Both the position numbers and the translations under genes were made by a program. From an uncultured Lachnospiraceae bacterium (GTDB lineage: Bacteria; Bacillota; Clostridia; Lachnospirales; Lachnospiraceae), in contig CACZPG010000008.1 in the NCBI GenBank assembly GCA_902782965.1, forward strand, positions 1 to 10,643: 10,643 nt of DNA, given 5' to 3'. This document shows, one piece after another, positions 1 through 7,442 of this stretch; the stretch's first letter is position 1, and each line of letters opens with the position of its first letter. Under the pieces are notes generated by a model that was given only the letters and a program-made list of their open reading frames with translations, had not been told where the DNA came from and ran no database searches.

Positions 1-105
1 CAGCAGTCCTACTCCGGCCTTGAAGCCGGCAAGAAAAAGATTCGCTATTATCCCTATTATACTTGTCTTTATTATTATTTTTTCTCTGTCATTAGTTCTT
101 TCCAT
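1..105 (-). CDS. Cation diffusion facilitator (CDF) family transporter, N-terminal fragment
   Basis: Only the first 35 codons are in the window; the rest lies beyond the left edge. The translation reads MERTNDREKI, then IIKTSIIGIIANLFLAGFKA, then GVGLL. The pattern of a short charged start followed by a first membrane helix with I-x-x-N-x-x-L-x-x-F-K is typical of the first transmembrane segment of CDF metal/proton antiporters, which export Zn2+, Fe2+, Mn2+ or related ions. The ATG follows the TAG stop of the HAD gene after 5 nt, with only an AGG overlapping that stop as a possible ribosome binding site, so translational coupling is likely. It is the third gene of the AraC-HAD-CDF unit. The metal cannot be told from this fragment, and the family call rests on one helix. 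Confidence 0.72.
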   Translation of the reverse strand, partial: MERTNDREKIIIKTSIIGIIANLFLAGFKAGVGLL

Positions 106-110
106 ATAGC

Positions 111-917
111 CTAATATTTCTCCAAAATCGGTGCAAGCCCGTCGTGATTATTATCTGTTTCAGTTACTATATCAGCCACAGCTTTTACATTTGCCGGAGC
201 ATTTATCATTGCAATTCCTATTCCTGCCGCCTCTATCATAGACATGTCATTCTCAGCATCTCCTGAAGCTATGGTATGGGCTCTGTCAATTCCCAGATGA
301 TCTGCCAGACGTATAAGAGCGCTTCCTTTACCGGATTCCTTAGGAATCAGTTCCAGATAATAATCATTGGAATACATGAGACTCAGCACATCCCCGTATT
401 TCTTAAGAACCGCCTTTCTGAAATTCTCCTGTTTCTCATGATCATGAAGCTCGATACATATCATTTTGCTCGGTGCCACCGTAACATAGGGCATTATATC
501 ATCACAGACGATCAGTGGCGTTTTAATGACCCTTCTGTAGAACTCCATACATTCATTATAATGTTGCGACAGAATGAATTCATCATTGTAAGTATGTACA
601 TGAATATCACTTTCCTCAGCCATCTTCAAAATATCTCTTACAATTTCTCTGTCTATACCTGTTTTATAGATTACCTTTCCGGCATCTACATCGTAGATAA
701 CTCCTCCGTTATAAGCTACGACGTAACTTCCTCTGAGCTTCAGACCCAGCCCGTCGTAAACAGACCTTCCACTGACTATATCCCGACCGGTACATATAGC
801 AAAGACATTTCCCCGGGATACGAAGTCTTCCAGTGCTTTCCTTGTTCTGGGAGTTATAATTTTAGTATCATCAAGAATCGTCCCATCCAGGTCCGACAAA
901 TATATATATTTATTCAT
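111..917 (-). CDS. Cof-type HAD-IIB family sugar-phosphate-type phosphatase
   Basis: A 268-residue haloacid-dehalogenase-superfamily hydrolase, the usual length for the Cof/YidA-like group of cytosolic phosphatases. All four motifs are visible: motif I DLDGT at residues 9-13 (nucleophile D9, acid/base D11), motif II CTGR at 42-45, motif III lysine K197 in ESGKG, and motif IV GDAEND at 219-224. The roughly 100 residues between motifs II and III match the alpha/beta C2 cap of the IIB subclass. The frame opens at a TTG (926), but I chose the ATG at 917: it has AGGA about 10 nt upstream, while the TTG sits directly on that AGGA. The AGGA overlaps the TAG stop of the araC-like gene. The substrate is unknown, since family members act on phosphosugars, nucleotides or PLP. 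Co-transcription with the regulator and the metal transporter is inferred from spacing. Confidence 0.9.
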   Translation of the reverse strand: MNKYIYLSDLDGTILDDTKIITPRTRKALEDFVSRGNVFAICTGRDIVSGRSVYDGLGLKLRGSYVVAYNGGVIYDVDAGKVIYKTGIDREIVRDILKMAEESDIHVHTYNDEFILSQHYNECMEFYRRVIKTPLIVCDDIMPYVTVAPSKMICIELHDHEKQENFRKAVLKKYGDVLSLMYSNDYYLELIPKESGKGSALIRLADHLGIDRAHTIASGDAENDMSMIEAAGIGIAMINAPANVKAVADIVTETDNNHDGLAPILEKY

Positions 918-929
918 AAAATCCAATTC

Positions 930-1673
930 CTATGTAAGATGTTTATTATAATACTTATCACGGTATGCCTTAGGGGACATTCCCGTAATCTTTTTGAATA
1001 CTCCGGTAAATGCACTTTGGGAAGAATATCCCAGAGATATGGAAATGTCCAGAATGGAGAAATCAGAATATCTGAGAATATTCTCTGCCGTTTTGATCTT
1101 GGCAGCATTAATGAACTGATTCACATTTACGCCGGTTTCCTTGACAAACAGTCTGGAGAAATAACTGGTATTCAGTCCTTCTCTTACTGCAAGTTCATTC
1201 ACCGTAATCTGCCTGTGAAGGTTATCATAGATATATTCAATGCTCCTTTTAACATGAAGAGAGCTTGCTTCCTGCTTCTTCAGGTCTCTCATACGGGTTG
1301 CAAAATCTATCTGCATTTCGGCCATTATATCCAGAACTTCCTCCCGGGTTTTAGCCTCATCAGCTTTACGTATATAAATATCACTTAGAGTATAAGCCGT
1401 ATCCAGTTCCATTCCGGCATCTATACAAACTCTGCTGATTATCCCTGCAGCTACGACACAATGATATATCAGATTTCTGACAGGATTATCCGAAAGCACT
1501 CCCCGTCCCTTCTCAAAATCCTGACGGGCAATCTTGAATCGTTCCCTTGTTCCGTCCACATCACCGGTCCTAATTCTGTTATACTGCTTGAATTCCATGT
1601 GATAATCTGCTCTGACGAATTCTTCCTGTCTCTGCAGATACAGACGATAATTCAGAGTCTGATTTGCATCCAT
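930..1673 (-). CDS. AraC-family transcriptional regulator with non-cupin helical N-terminus
   Basis: A 247-residue DNA-binding regulator. The C-terminal ~105 residues are a complete AraC/XylS double helix-turn-helix: first HTH around 155-180 (ITVNELAVREGLNTSYFSRL), second around 205-232, with LGYSSQSAFTGVFKKITGMSP matching the family signature. The N-terminal 140 residues contain no obvious cupin barrel. They hold an NPVRN stretch near 63-67 and the run GMELDTAYTLSDIYIRKAD at 87-105, a pattern I associate with a helical sensor region in clostridial AraC proteins; its ligand is unknown. The start is firm: GGGAGGT lies 8 nt before the ATG. It is the first gene of the unit and is divergent from the HD-GYP gene. 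It may control its own unit, the divergent gene, or both; the targets are inferred from position only. Confidence 0.9.
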   Translation of the reverse strand: MDANQTLNYRLYLQRQEEFVRADYHMEFKQYNRIRTGDVDGTRERFKIARQDFEKGRGVLSDNPVRNLIYHCVVAAGIISRVCIDAGMELDTAYTLSDIYIRKADEAKTREEVLDIMAEMQIDFATRMRDLKKQEASSLHVKRSIEYIYDNLHRQITVNELAVREGLNTSYFSRLFVKETGVNVNQFINAAKIKTAENILRYSDFSILDISISLGYSSQSAFTGVFKKITGMSPKAYRDKYYNKHLT

Positions 1674-1725
1674 GATATAAACCTCCCATCAGATACACCA
1701 TCATAAAACTTCCAACCTATGCATG

Positions 1726-1753
1726 ATTATACACCCTTTCAGCGTTTTTACAA
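1726..1753 (-). promoter_or_regulatory. Promoter of the AraC-HAD-CDF unit
   Basis: On the minus strand a perfect TATAAT (plus-strand ATTATA, 1726-1731) is preceded after 16 nt by TTGTAA (1748-1753), which matches TTGACA at 4 of 6 positions. It would start transcription near 1719, about 45 nt before the AraC ATG. This is the only strong sigma-A-like site in front of the three genes. Confidence 0.6.
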
Positions 1754-1801
1754 AGAACCTTCGTCATTCAAATATTTTCTTATTTCGTTAAATTTATTAT
1801 G

Positions 1802-1810
1802 TGTTATAAT
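1802..1810 (+). promoter_or_regulatory. Extended -10 promoter of the HD-GYP gene
   Basis: TGTTATAAT is a perfect extended -10 (TGN-TATAAT). The -35 region is weak (ATTTCG/TTCGTT near 1782-1789), as is common with extended -10 sites. The predicted start near 1817 leaves an 85-nt leader that contains the 1853-1870 palindrome. Confidence 0.5.
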
Positions 1811-1852
1811 AATTTCATAATTGCCATTATCACTCAGTAATGGAGCAATCTG

Positions 1853-1870
1853 TATTTCAAATTTGAAATA
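1853..1870. repeat. Perfect 18-bp palindrome in the HD-GYP leader
   Basis: TATTTCAAATTTGAAATA is identical to its reverse complement. It lies about 36-53 nt after the predicted start site and 31 nt before the chosen ATG. The lack of a loop favours a dimeric-protein operator over an RNA hairpin. It is AT-rich, so part of the symmetry could be chance. It also lies upstream of the AraC promoter, so either direction could be the target. Confidence 0.55.
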
Positions 1871-1901
1871 AATGATAATAATCCTCAAGGTAGGAACTGC
1901 T

Positions 1902-3614
1902 ATGGCTTCATTATTTTATTTTCTTACATTTCTCGCTTCTGTTGTGCTGTCGCTTATATATCTGTTTGAATGGCATAAGCATTTCGAAGTCAATATAACC
2001 ATTATATTTACCCTTATTCCTATCGCTAATCTGGGGTATCTTTTTGCATGGAATGCAAAGAATGTTGAATCCTACATTCTTGCAACGAAGATAATATACA
2101 TTGGCGGATGTTTCCTGATATTCTTCATTAATATGTGTGTGTTCAGACTCTGTGGTGTCAATGTTAAGAGATGGGTCCGGACAATGCTCTTCCTCATCTG
2201 TCTCCTGATATATGTAAGTGTACTGACTATTGGTTATTTCCCCATATTCTATAAGAAATTATTCTTCCAGAGGAACGGTGACAAGCTGATAATAGCCAAA
2301 ACCTATGGTCCGATGCATACGGTATTCTACATAGTAATAGGTGCCTTCTTCTTATGTGGTATCTTCGTACTTATTCACGCTCTGGTTAATAAGAGACAGA
2401 TATCCAACACGGTCATTCAACTTCTGCTTCTTCCTGAAGCCCTTTCAATCATAGGATATCTCGGAAGCAATGTTATAGCCAAACACATGGACTTCGCTCC
2501 ACTGATATATAACTTTGCCCAGATCACATTCCTTCTGATTATCAGACGAATGTCCCTTTATAATATTGATGATACTGTAGTTGATTCCATGGTGCAGACC
2601 GGTGATACCGGATATATTTCCATTGATTTCAAGCACATATATCTGGGCAGTAATGAGACCGCCAAGGATATTATTCCGGAACTCCGGGAACTTCGTGTAG
2701 ACCAGTCAATTGATTATACTGAGGCATTGAAAGATAATATTTCCCACTGGATCCGTCATTTTGAAAATGACAGCGATGTAACGAAGAATCTATATGTGAA
2801 GAGGGATCCCGAAAACGAGGAAAATGATCAGATATATAGTGTAAATATTAATTATCTGTATACCGGGGCCAAGAAGAAGGGTTATCAGATTTTTCTTGAG
2901 GATGATACCAAGAACCAGAAATACATCGCCCTTATGGATAAATATAACGAAGAGCTGGAAGATGAGGTTCAGGAGAAAACCAACCGTATCATAGAAATGC
3001 ATAATAACCTGATACTGAGTATGGCGGTAGTCGTTGAAAGCCGGGACAATTCCACCGGTGGACATGTAAAACGTACCAGTGACGGCGTTAAGATTCTGAT
3101 GCATGAAATAATGAAGGATAATAAATTCAATCTTTCTGAGGAATTCTGTAAAGATATAATAAAGGCGGCTCCAATGCACGATCTCGGCAAGATAGCCGTT
3201 GATGATGCCATTCTCAGGAAACCGGGAAGATTCACTGATGAGGAATTCGAGAAAATGAAAATGCACGCCGCTGAAGGCGCCAAGATAGTTCACGAAATCC
3301 TTAAGGATACTGATGACGAATCCTTCAAAGTTATAGCTGAAAATGTAGCACATTATCATCATGAAAGAATTGACGGTTCGGGCTATCCGGAAGGTCTGAA
3401 AGGGGACGATATACCTCTGGAAGCAAGGATCATGGCTATAGCAGATGTATATGATGCCCTTGTCAGCAAGAGAGTTTATAAAGAAAGCATGCCTTTCGAT
3501 AAAGCTGATGCGATTATCATGGAGGGCATGGGAAAACAATTCGACAAGAAGCTGGAAGAATACTATGTAAAGGCTCGTCCTAAATTAGAAGAATATTATA
3601 GTAATAATACTTAA
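1902..3614 (+). CDS. 7TM-sensor HD-GYP domain protein, probable cyclic-di-GMP phosphodiesterase
   Basis: A 570-residue membrane protein. Residues 1-215 contain seven hydrophobic segments (about 3-22, 31-50, 58-78, 93-111, 138-160, 170-190, 200-214), resembling the N-terminal 7TM sensor of clostridial histidine kinases and diguanylate cyclases. Residues 221-340 look like a cytoplasmic PAS-type region, followed by a charged helix, likely coiled coil, at 341-372. The C-terminal ~195 residues are an HD-GYP domain: GGHVKRT at 386-392 (H388), HDLGK at 426-430, H455, HYHHERIDGSGYP at 484-496 and IPLEARIMAIADVYDAL. The HD pair and the GYP motif are intact, so it should bind metal and open c-di-GMP. 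The frame extends upstream to an ATG at 1872, but AAGGTAGGA ends 6 nt before the ATG at 1902, which I take as the start. The signal sensed is unknown. It is divergent from the AraC unit and ends at a bidirectional terminator. Confidence 0.9.
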   Translation: MASLFYFLTFLASVVLSLIYLFEWHKHFEVNITIIFTLIPIANLGYLFAWNAKNVESYILATKIIYIGGCFLIFFINMCVFRLCGVNVKRWVRTMLFLICLLIYVSVLTIGYFPIFYKKLFFQRNGDKLIIAKTYGPMHTVFYIVIGAFFLCGIFVLIHALVNKRQISNTVIQLLLLPEALSIIGYLGSNVIAKHMDFAPLIYNFAQITFLLIIRRMSLYNIDDTVVDSMVQTGDTGYISIDFKHIYLGSNETAKDIIPELRELRVDQSIDYTEALKDNISHWIRHFENDSDVTKNLYVKRDPENEENDQIYSVNINYLYTGAKKKGYQIFLEDDTKNQKYIALMDKYNEELEDEVQEKTNRIIEMHNNLILSMAVVVESRDNSTGGHVKRTSDGVKILMHEIMKDNKFNLSEEFCKDIIKAAPMHDLGKIAVDDAILRKPGRFTDEEFEKMKMHAAEGAKIVHEILKDTDDESFKVIAENVAHYHHERIDGSGYPEGLKGDDIPLEARIMAIADVYDALVSKRVYKESMPFDKADAIIMEGMGKQFDKKLEEYYVKARPKLEEYYSNNT

Positions 3615-3668
3615 AAAAACAGAACCCTGCGGCAGTACACAGCTGCCATCTCAGGGTTCTGTTTTTTT
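3613..3668. terminator. Bidirectional rho-independent terminator
   Basis: An arm of A7 plus CAGAACCCTG (3613-3629) pairs perfectly with CAGGGTTCTG plus T7 (3652-3668). A second inner stem, GGCAG (3631-3635) with CTGCC (3643-3647), caps it. T-runs follow the stem on both strands, so it can end both the HD-GYP gene (plus) and the CstA gene (minus), whose coding regions converge here. Confidence 0.92.
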
Positions 3669-3686
3669 CTCTATATTGTTTATGCT

Positions 3687-5450
3687 CTACGCTGCTTGCT
3701 TCTCCTTGCCCTGCTTTGCAAGATTAACAAAGGCATAGATTGCAAGTACTACCGCAAGCACCACCAGAAGTACTGCAAGAACTGCCTGTATATATACCCA
3801 TACATCAGCGTCTGCACTTCCGAAGAGCTTAACCTTACCCATAATTGTCTGAATCAGTGAGCAGATAGTTACGATAAGCATGAATACCATAGGAACATAG
3901 AACATCTTATTATTCTTTCCTACCTTACCAAGCCATGTACAAACTGCCAGAAGTCCTACTGCCGCAAGAAGCTGGTTAGCAGCACCGAAGAGTGGCCATA
4001 TCTTAGCATAACCTGTCATTCCAAGTCCGACACCAAGAACTACAGTTACAACTGTTGCAAAATAAGGATTGCAGAGAAATTTCTTGGTACCCTTAACATC
4101 CTGAACAGTTTCATCCGGAGCAAGCCAGAATTCCTGGAACATATAACGCGCAAGTCTTGTTGCAGTATCCAGTGAAGTAAGACAGAATACAGAAACTGCA
4201 AGAACGAACATACTGTAGATCACTCCTACGATTGGACTGTCAGCTCCTACGAAAGTACCGATCATCTGTGATATACCACCTGCAAAAACTGCTGTAGGGC
4301 TGGTAAGACCTGAAGCTGCAAGTTCTTCAGCATTTACATTTACTGTATGCCATACGAATCCAACTGCACAAAGTGAAATAACTGCAACTACACACTCTAT
4401 AAGCATTGAACCATAAGCAACCGGACGTGCATTAGCCTCATTATCGATCTGCTTGGAGGTAGTTCCTGATGATACCAGTGAATGGAAACCGGAAATTGCT
4501 CCACAGGCTATTGTAACGAAAAGTGCAGGGAACAGATTTCCTGTAGCAAAGAGTCCGTTAGTCTCTGTAATCTGCCATCCGGCAAATGCAGGAATGTCTA
4601 CATGACCCTGTCCCATTATTGAAGCTCCTATTATCGCAACAACAGCAACTGCTATCATGAAGTAAAGCAGGAATGAACTGAGATAATCTCTTGGCTGAAG
4701 AAGAATCCAGACAGGAGTTACTGAAGCGATCAGAATATATACTGCCAGTATCCACATCCATACATTATAGGATATAGTAATCGGGCAGAAATTCATACCT
4801 ATTGCAACTATTATGATTATACCTATTACACCGATTATCGAAGCCGGTCCGATAGGAACATTTTTACGATATACAAGAAAACCAAATACAATTGCCAGTA
4901 CAATGAAAAGCAGTGAAATCATTGCTGTCTGCTGATGTGCAAGAAGGGCTGCTCCCTCAACTGCCACACCTGCCGCTGTCGTGCTGCCGAATGTACTTGC
5001 CACGATAGAACTGAAGGCTGCTACTACAAGAAGCAGAGTAAGATATCCGAATATAATGAATATCTTCTTAGCCAGGTTTCCCATGGCATCCTCAATAACC
5101 TCTCCGATAGACTGTCCCTGATGACGCATAGATGCGAAAAGTGCGCCATAATCATGTACGCCTCCGAAGAATATACCTCCGATAAGAACCCACAGAAGTA
5201 CCGGAATCCATCCAAATACTGCTGCCTGTATAGGACCGTTGATCGGACCTGCACCTGCGATGGATGAGAAATGATGTCCCATAAGAACAGGTGTCTTGGC
5301 AGGAACATAATCTACACCATCTTCCATTTCATGTGCCGGAGTCTTCTTGGAAGGATCGACTCCCCACTGTTCAGCCAGCCATTTTCCGTAGAAAATATAA
5401 CCGCAGAGCAGAATTACGATACTAATAATAAGTACCAATGCTGCATTCAT
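3687..5450 (-). CDS. cstA: CstA/BtsT-family peptide or pyruvate transporter (carbon starvation protein)
   Basis: A 587-residue integral membrane protein with many hydrophobic helices. The family signature is plain: GHHFSSIAGAGPINGP at 58-73, FGWIPVLLW at 79-87, GGVHDYGAL at 96-104, then SGTTSKQ at 328-334 with the following acidic/Asn run, and SLDTATRLARY at 426-436. Enterobacterial CstA and BtsT are about 700 residues; this is the shorter form common in clostridia. E. coli members import peptides or pyruvate (BtsT is a pyruvate/H+ symporter); the substrate here cannot be read from sequence. The start is supported by AAGGAG just before the ATG and GAGAGG slightly upstream. The gene follows the 5569-6117 gene after a gap with two inverted repeats but no clear promoter or terminator, so it may be partly co-transcribed with it. 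Confidence 0.93.
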   Translation of the reverse strand: MNAALVLIISIVILLCGYIFYGKWLAEQWGVDPSKKTPAHEMEDGVDYVPAKTPVLMGHHFSSIAGAGPINGPIQAAVFGWIPVLLWVLIGGIFFGGVHDYGALFASMRHQGQSIGEVIEDAMGNLAKKIFIIFGYLTLLLVVAAFSSIVASTFGSTTAAGVAVEGAALLAHQQTAMISLLFIVLAIVFGFLVYRKNVPIGPASIIGVIGIIIIVAIGMNFCPITISYNVWMWILAVYILIASVTPVWILLQPRDYLSSFLLYFMIAVAVVAIIGASIMGQGHVDIPAFAGWQITETNGLFATGNLFPALFVTIACGAISGFHSLVSSGTTSKQIDNEANARPVAYGSMLIECVVAVISLCAVGFVWHTVNVNAEELAASGLTSPTAVFAGGISQMIGTFVGADSPIVGVIYSMFVLAVSVFCLTSLDTATRLARYMFQEFWLAPDETVQDVKGTKKFLCNPYFATVVTVVLGVGLGMTGYAKIWPLFGAANQLLAAVGLLAVCTWLGKVGKNNKMFYVPMVFMLIVTICSLIQTIMGKVKLFGSADADVWVYIQAVLAVLLVVLAVVLAIYAFVNLAKQGKEKQAA

Positions 5451-5476
5451 TTTCTCCTTACCTCTCTTTCATTATG

Positions 5477-5499
5477 CCTGTATATGCAGAAAATACAGG
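5477..5499 (-). promoter_or_regulatory. Inverted repeat in the cstA leader
   Basis: CCTGTAT (5477-5483) and ATACAGG (5493-5499) form a perfect 7-bp inverted repeat around a 9-nt spacer. It ends about 26 nt before the cstA ATG. It could be an operator or an RNA hairpin; no U-run follows, so it is not a terminator. Confidence 0.45.
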
Positions 5500-5515
5500 T
5501 AGAATATATATGTGG

Positions 5516-5538
5516 CATTTCAAAGGTATTTCGAAATG
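5516..5538. promoter_or_regulatory. Nested inverted repeat upstream of cstA, possible operator
   Basis: CATTTC (5516-5521) and GAAATG (5533-5538) are inverted. Within the right half, ATTTCGAAAT (5528-5537) is a perfect 10-bp palindrome. The half sites ATTTCAAA and TATTTC resemble the 18-bp palindrome at 1853-1870. Role unknown; I found no convincing -35/-10 pair for cstA in this gap. Confidence 0.35.
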
Positions 5539-5568
5539 TCACAGTATTAACAGTCATAGAGCTTCATA

Positions 5569-6117
5569 TCAGTCTATAGAACTGTTAAACACTTTCTCAT
5601 AATAGTCTGAAAGGTGTTTAGCCGCCTTGCAGGCTACGGCTTTTCCGGTAGAAAGGTCTATCATAACCATATGGCCTTCCACGTGACCACGGATGGTCAT
5701 AAGATAATTCTTCTCAAATCTGAATTTCCTGACAGCCTCCGCGACAGCTGCATCAGGAGAGTTATCACAGATAAATGCAACCGTAACATAGGAATACATG
5801 TGATCCTTCTCCGGATATTTATTCCCTTTGCATACCAGTTCCGGTGCCATATGTTCAGACATTAGAAGCCTTGCATCCTCAATATCCTTTAAAGTCAATT
5901 TATCCTTATCCAGAAAAAGGACATGCTCAAAACCATGAATACTCCATAGATTGGCCTTTGGACTCAGGACATATTTCTCACTTACAGTAGAATAGAATCC
6001 ATAAGCAAGTGATCTGACTCCTCCGATTTCATAATCACGGGTTATGTCGAAGGACTTCGAATATTCTATTAGCAGCTTTTCTATATACTTATTCTTTTCC
6101 ATCATCGTTACTAACAT
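5569..6117 (-). CDS. Conserved-looking soluble protein of unknown function
   Basis: I do not recognise this 182-residue protein with confidence. It has no signal peptide or membrane helix and is mixed alpha/beta: a helical N-terminus (MEKNKYIEKLLIEYSKSFDI), a middle region SEKYVLSPKANLWSIHGFEHVLFL at about 46-69, a hydrophobic strand MYSYVTVAFICD at 107-118, and a basic KFRFEKNYLMTIRGHVEGHMVMIDLSTGKAV stretch at 131-161. The general pattern recalls uncharacterised clostridial proteins, but I assign no function. The frame also opens at a TTG (6141) with no ribosome binding site; the ATG at 6117 has a weak AGAGA before it, and a further ATG pair lies at codons 5-6, so the start is uncertain. 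It has its own promoter at 6219-6247, and its stop lies 118 nt before cstA, suggesting a possible link with that transporter. Confidence 0.75.
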   Translation of the reverse strand: MLVTMMEKNKYIEKLLIEYSKSFDITRDYEIGGVRSLAYGFYSTVSEKYVLSPKANLWSIHGFEHVLFLDKDKLTLKDIEDARLLMSEHMAPELVCKGNKYPEKDHMYSYVTVAFICDNSPDAAVAEAVRKFRFEKNYLMTIRGHVEGHMVMIDLSTGKAVACKAAKHLSDYYEKVFNSSID

Positions 6118-6218
6118 GGTTCTCTGGGAATCAGATATCAAAAGATATGTTTTATAAAGCCATACACTTCATACAATGAAGATATTTTGAATTTTACTTC
6201 ATTTTCAAAACTTTTCCC

Positions 6219-6247
6219 ATTATAATACTTTTGATTATTAACTTCAA
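6219..6247 (-). promoter_or_regulatory. Promoter of the 5569-6117 gene
   Basis: On the minus strand TTGAAG (6242-6247), a 17-nt spacer and a perfect TATAAT (6219-6224) form a good sigma-A-like promoter. The predicted start near 6212 gives a leader of about 95 nt. The leader carries small inverted repeats: TTTTGAA with TTCAAAA (6184-6209) and CTTCAT with ATGAAG (about 6168-6182). Confidence 0.65.
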
Positions 6248-6323
6248 GGCCAAGTTTTCATAAAAGACGACAGAGAAAGATTACTCTAAAGATAAATAAA
6301 GAATCAACAAAAAACAAAGACAT

Positions 6324-6380
6324 AAAAAACAAGGGACATTTCTCAGTCATATATATCTTTGACCGAAGAAATGTCCCTTT
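6324..6380 (-). terminator. Rho-independent terminator after the CPBP protease gene
   Basis: AAGGGACATTTCT (6331-6343) pairs perfectly with AGAAATGTCCCTT (about 6368-6379), a 13-bp stem, with a further short GTCA/TGAC pairing in the loop. On the minus strand it is followed by TG and six Ts (6324-6329). It begins 35 nt after the protease stop codon. The stretch 6248-6323 holds nothing else that I can support. Confidence 0.9.
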
Positions 6381-6414
6381 GTCATATTTCAATGTTAATA
6401 CTATAAAAACGGTA

Positions 6415-7272
6415 TTATAAAGCTATTGTAGATACCTTGATATCTGTTTTCTGTTCTACCTGACCGACATTCTTTGTTTTTACGAAGATTACAATTGCAA
6501 CTGCAAGTCCTACTGCTGCAATAGCGTAATGTGCTGCAATCGGAAGACTTAGGATTGTACTTCCCAGAAGAACAGATGTAAAGTTATATGCAAGATGTGA
6601 TGCGATTGTTGCTGCTATTGAATTAGTTCTGTTATAAATTATAGCAAGTGTGATACCCATTACTGTTGTATAGCAGATCCAAACCGGCTGTCCATGAGCA
6701 AGACCAAACAGGAGTGAACTGATAATTATAGCCACTACTGTAGGGATTCCCTTCTTAAGTCTGTCATAGATAAGTCCTCTGAATATTATTTCTTCAATAA
6801 TCGGAGCAGCAATAACTGTACTTAATATTGCAAGTCCAAATTTCTGATTCATAAGTCCACTGGAGCTTTCTGCATAACCTGCAAGAATGCTTTCCGGAAG
6901 ACTTCTGAGAAATGCCATTGTAACAATATTCAGTGCAATTCCAACTATCGCGGAAAGACCTGCCGCCTTTGCACTTACTTTTCTGAAATTAACAGCTTCT
7001 GACATTTTCTCCCTACGTATCAGGAAGAATACAGCCAGAAAAATGAGGGTTATTGCTGCCGCAATCGCTACCATGATTCCTGACATACTTGAAAAATGTT
7101 CCATATAGGCCGCTTTGAATTCTTCACTTCCGGGAGTTACACCCTTACCAAATTCTTTAATAGTTTTGGCTGTAGCAAAAACACCTGTGATTATTCCTCC
7201 TGCCAACTGTCCACCAAGATACACGGAACCGTATCCGGCTGCTCTCGCAATCTGCTTGCCCGCTTTTCCCAT
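6415..7272 (-). CDS. CPBP family intramembrane glutamic endopeptidase (CAAX protease/Abi)
   Basis: A 285-residue polytopic membrane protein with the three CPBP/ABI motifs: EEIIFRG at 160-166 (catalytic E160/E161, R165), FGLAHGQ at 189-195 (H193) and HLAYNF at 226-231 (H226, N230). The family includes eukaryotic Rce1 and bacterial proteases linked to bacteriocin self-immunity or anchored-protein cleavage; the substrate here is unknown. About 60 residues precede the first standard helix and include a Gly/Ala-rich hydrophobic stretch at 13-35 that may enter the membrane. AAGGTG lies 8 nt before the ATG. Upstream of it is a 170-nt gap to the ABC-F gene with no clear terminator and only a weak promoter candidate (minus-strand TATTAT near 7347-7352), so some readthrough from the ABC-F gene is possible. 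A strong terminator follows. Confidence 0.9.
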   Translation of the reverse strand: MGKAGKQIARAAGYGSVYLGGQLAGGIITGVFATAKTIKEFGKGVTPGSEEFKAAYMEHFSSMSGIMVAIAAAITLIFLAVFFLIRREKMSEAVNFRKVSAKAAGLSAIVGIALNIVTMAFLRSLPESILAGYAESSSGLMNQKFGLAILSTVIAAPIIEEIIFRGLIYDRLKKGIPTVVAIIISSLLFGLAHGQPVWICYTTVMGITLAIIYNRTNSIAATIASHLAYNFTSVLLGSTILSLPIAAHYAIAAVGLAVAIVIFVKTKNVGQVEQKTDIKVSTIAL

Positions 7273-7442
7273 TTTCTTTCACCTTCTGGTCCGGCACCGG
7301 GATATCTTCAGCACCGTCAACCACCCTTTCATTTATTTGATGATTGGATAATACATCAACAATACCGGAAAATGTCCAAACCTGATGTGAATTGCAATAA
7401 AATTGTCGTGAAGTGTTATTTAAGATTTTTTACTACTATAGC

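Noticed and set aside
276..1388. A 370-codon open frame on the plus strand.
   Set aside because: It is antisense to the HAD and AraC genes, whose motifs are complete. Its translation is rich in Ile, Phe, Cys and His with no recognisable domain and no ribosome binding site.
1872..1901. Upstream ATG of the HD-GYP gene (10 more residues).
   Set aside because: No ribosome binding site precedes it and the palindrome abuts it, while the ATG at 1902 has a good AAGGTAGGA.
2790..3539. A 249-codon open frame on the minus strand.
   Set aside because: It lies entirely opposite the HD-GYP coding region and has no family features; a shadow of that gene's codon use.
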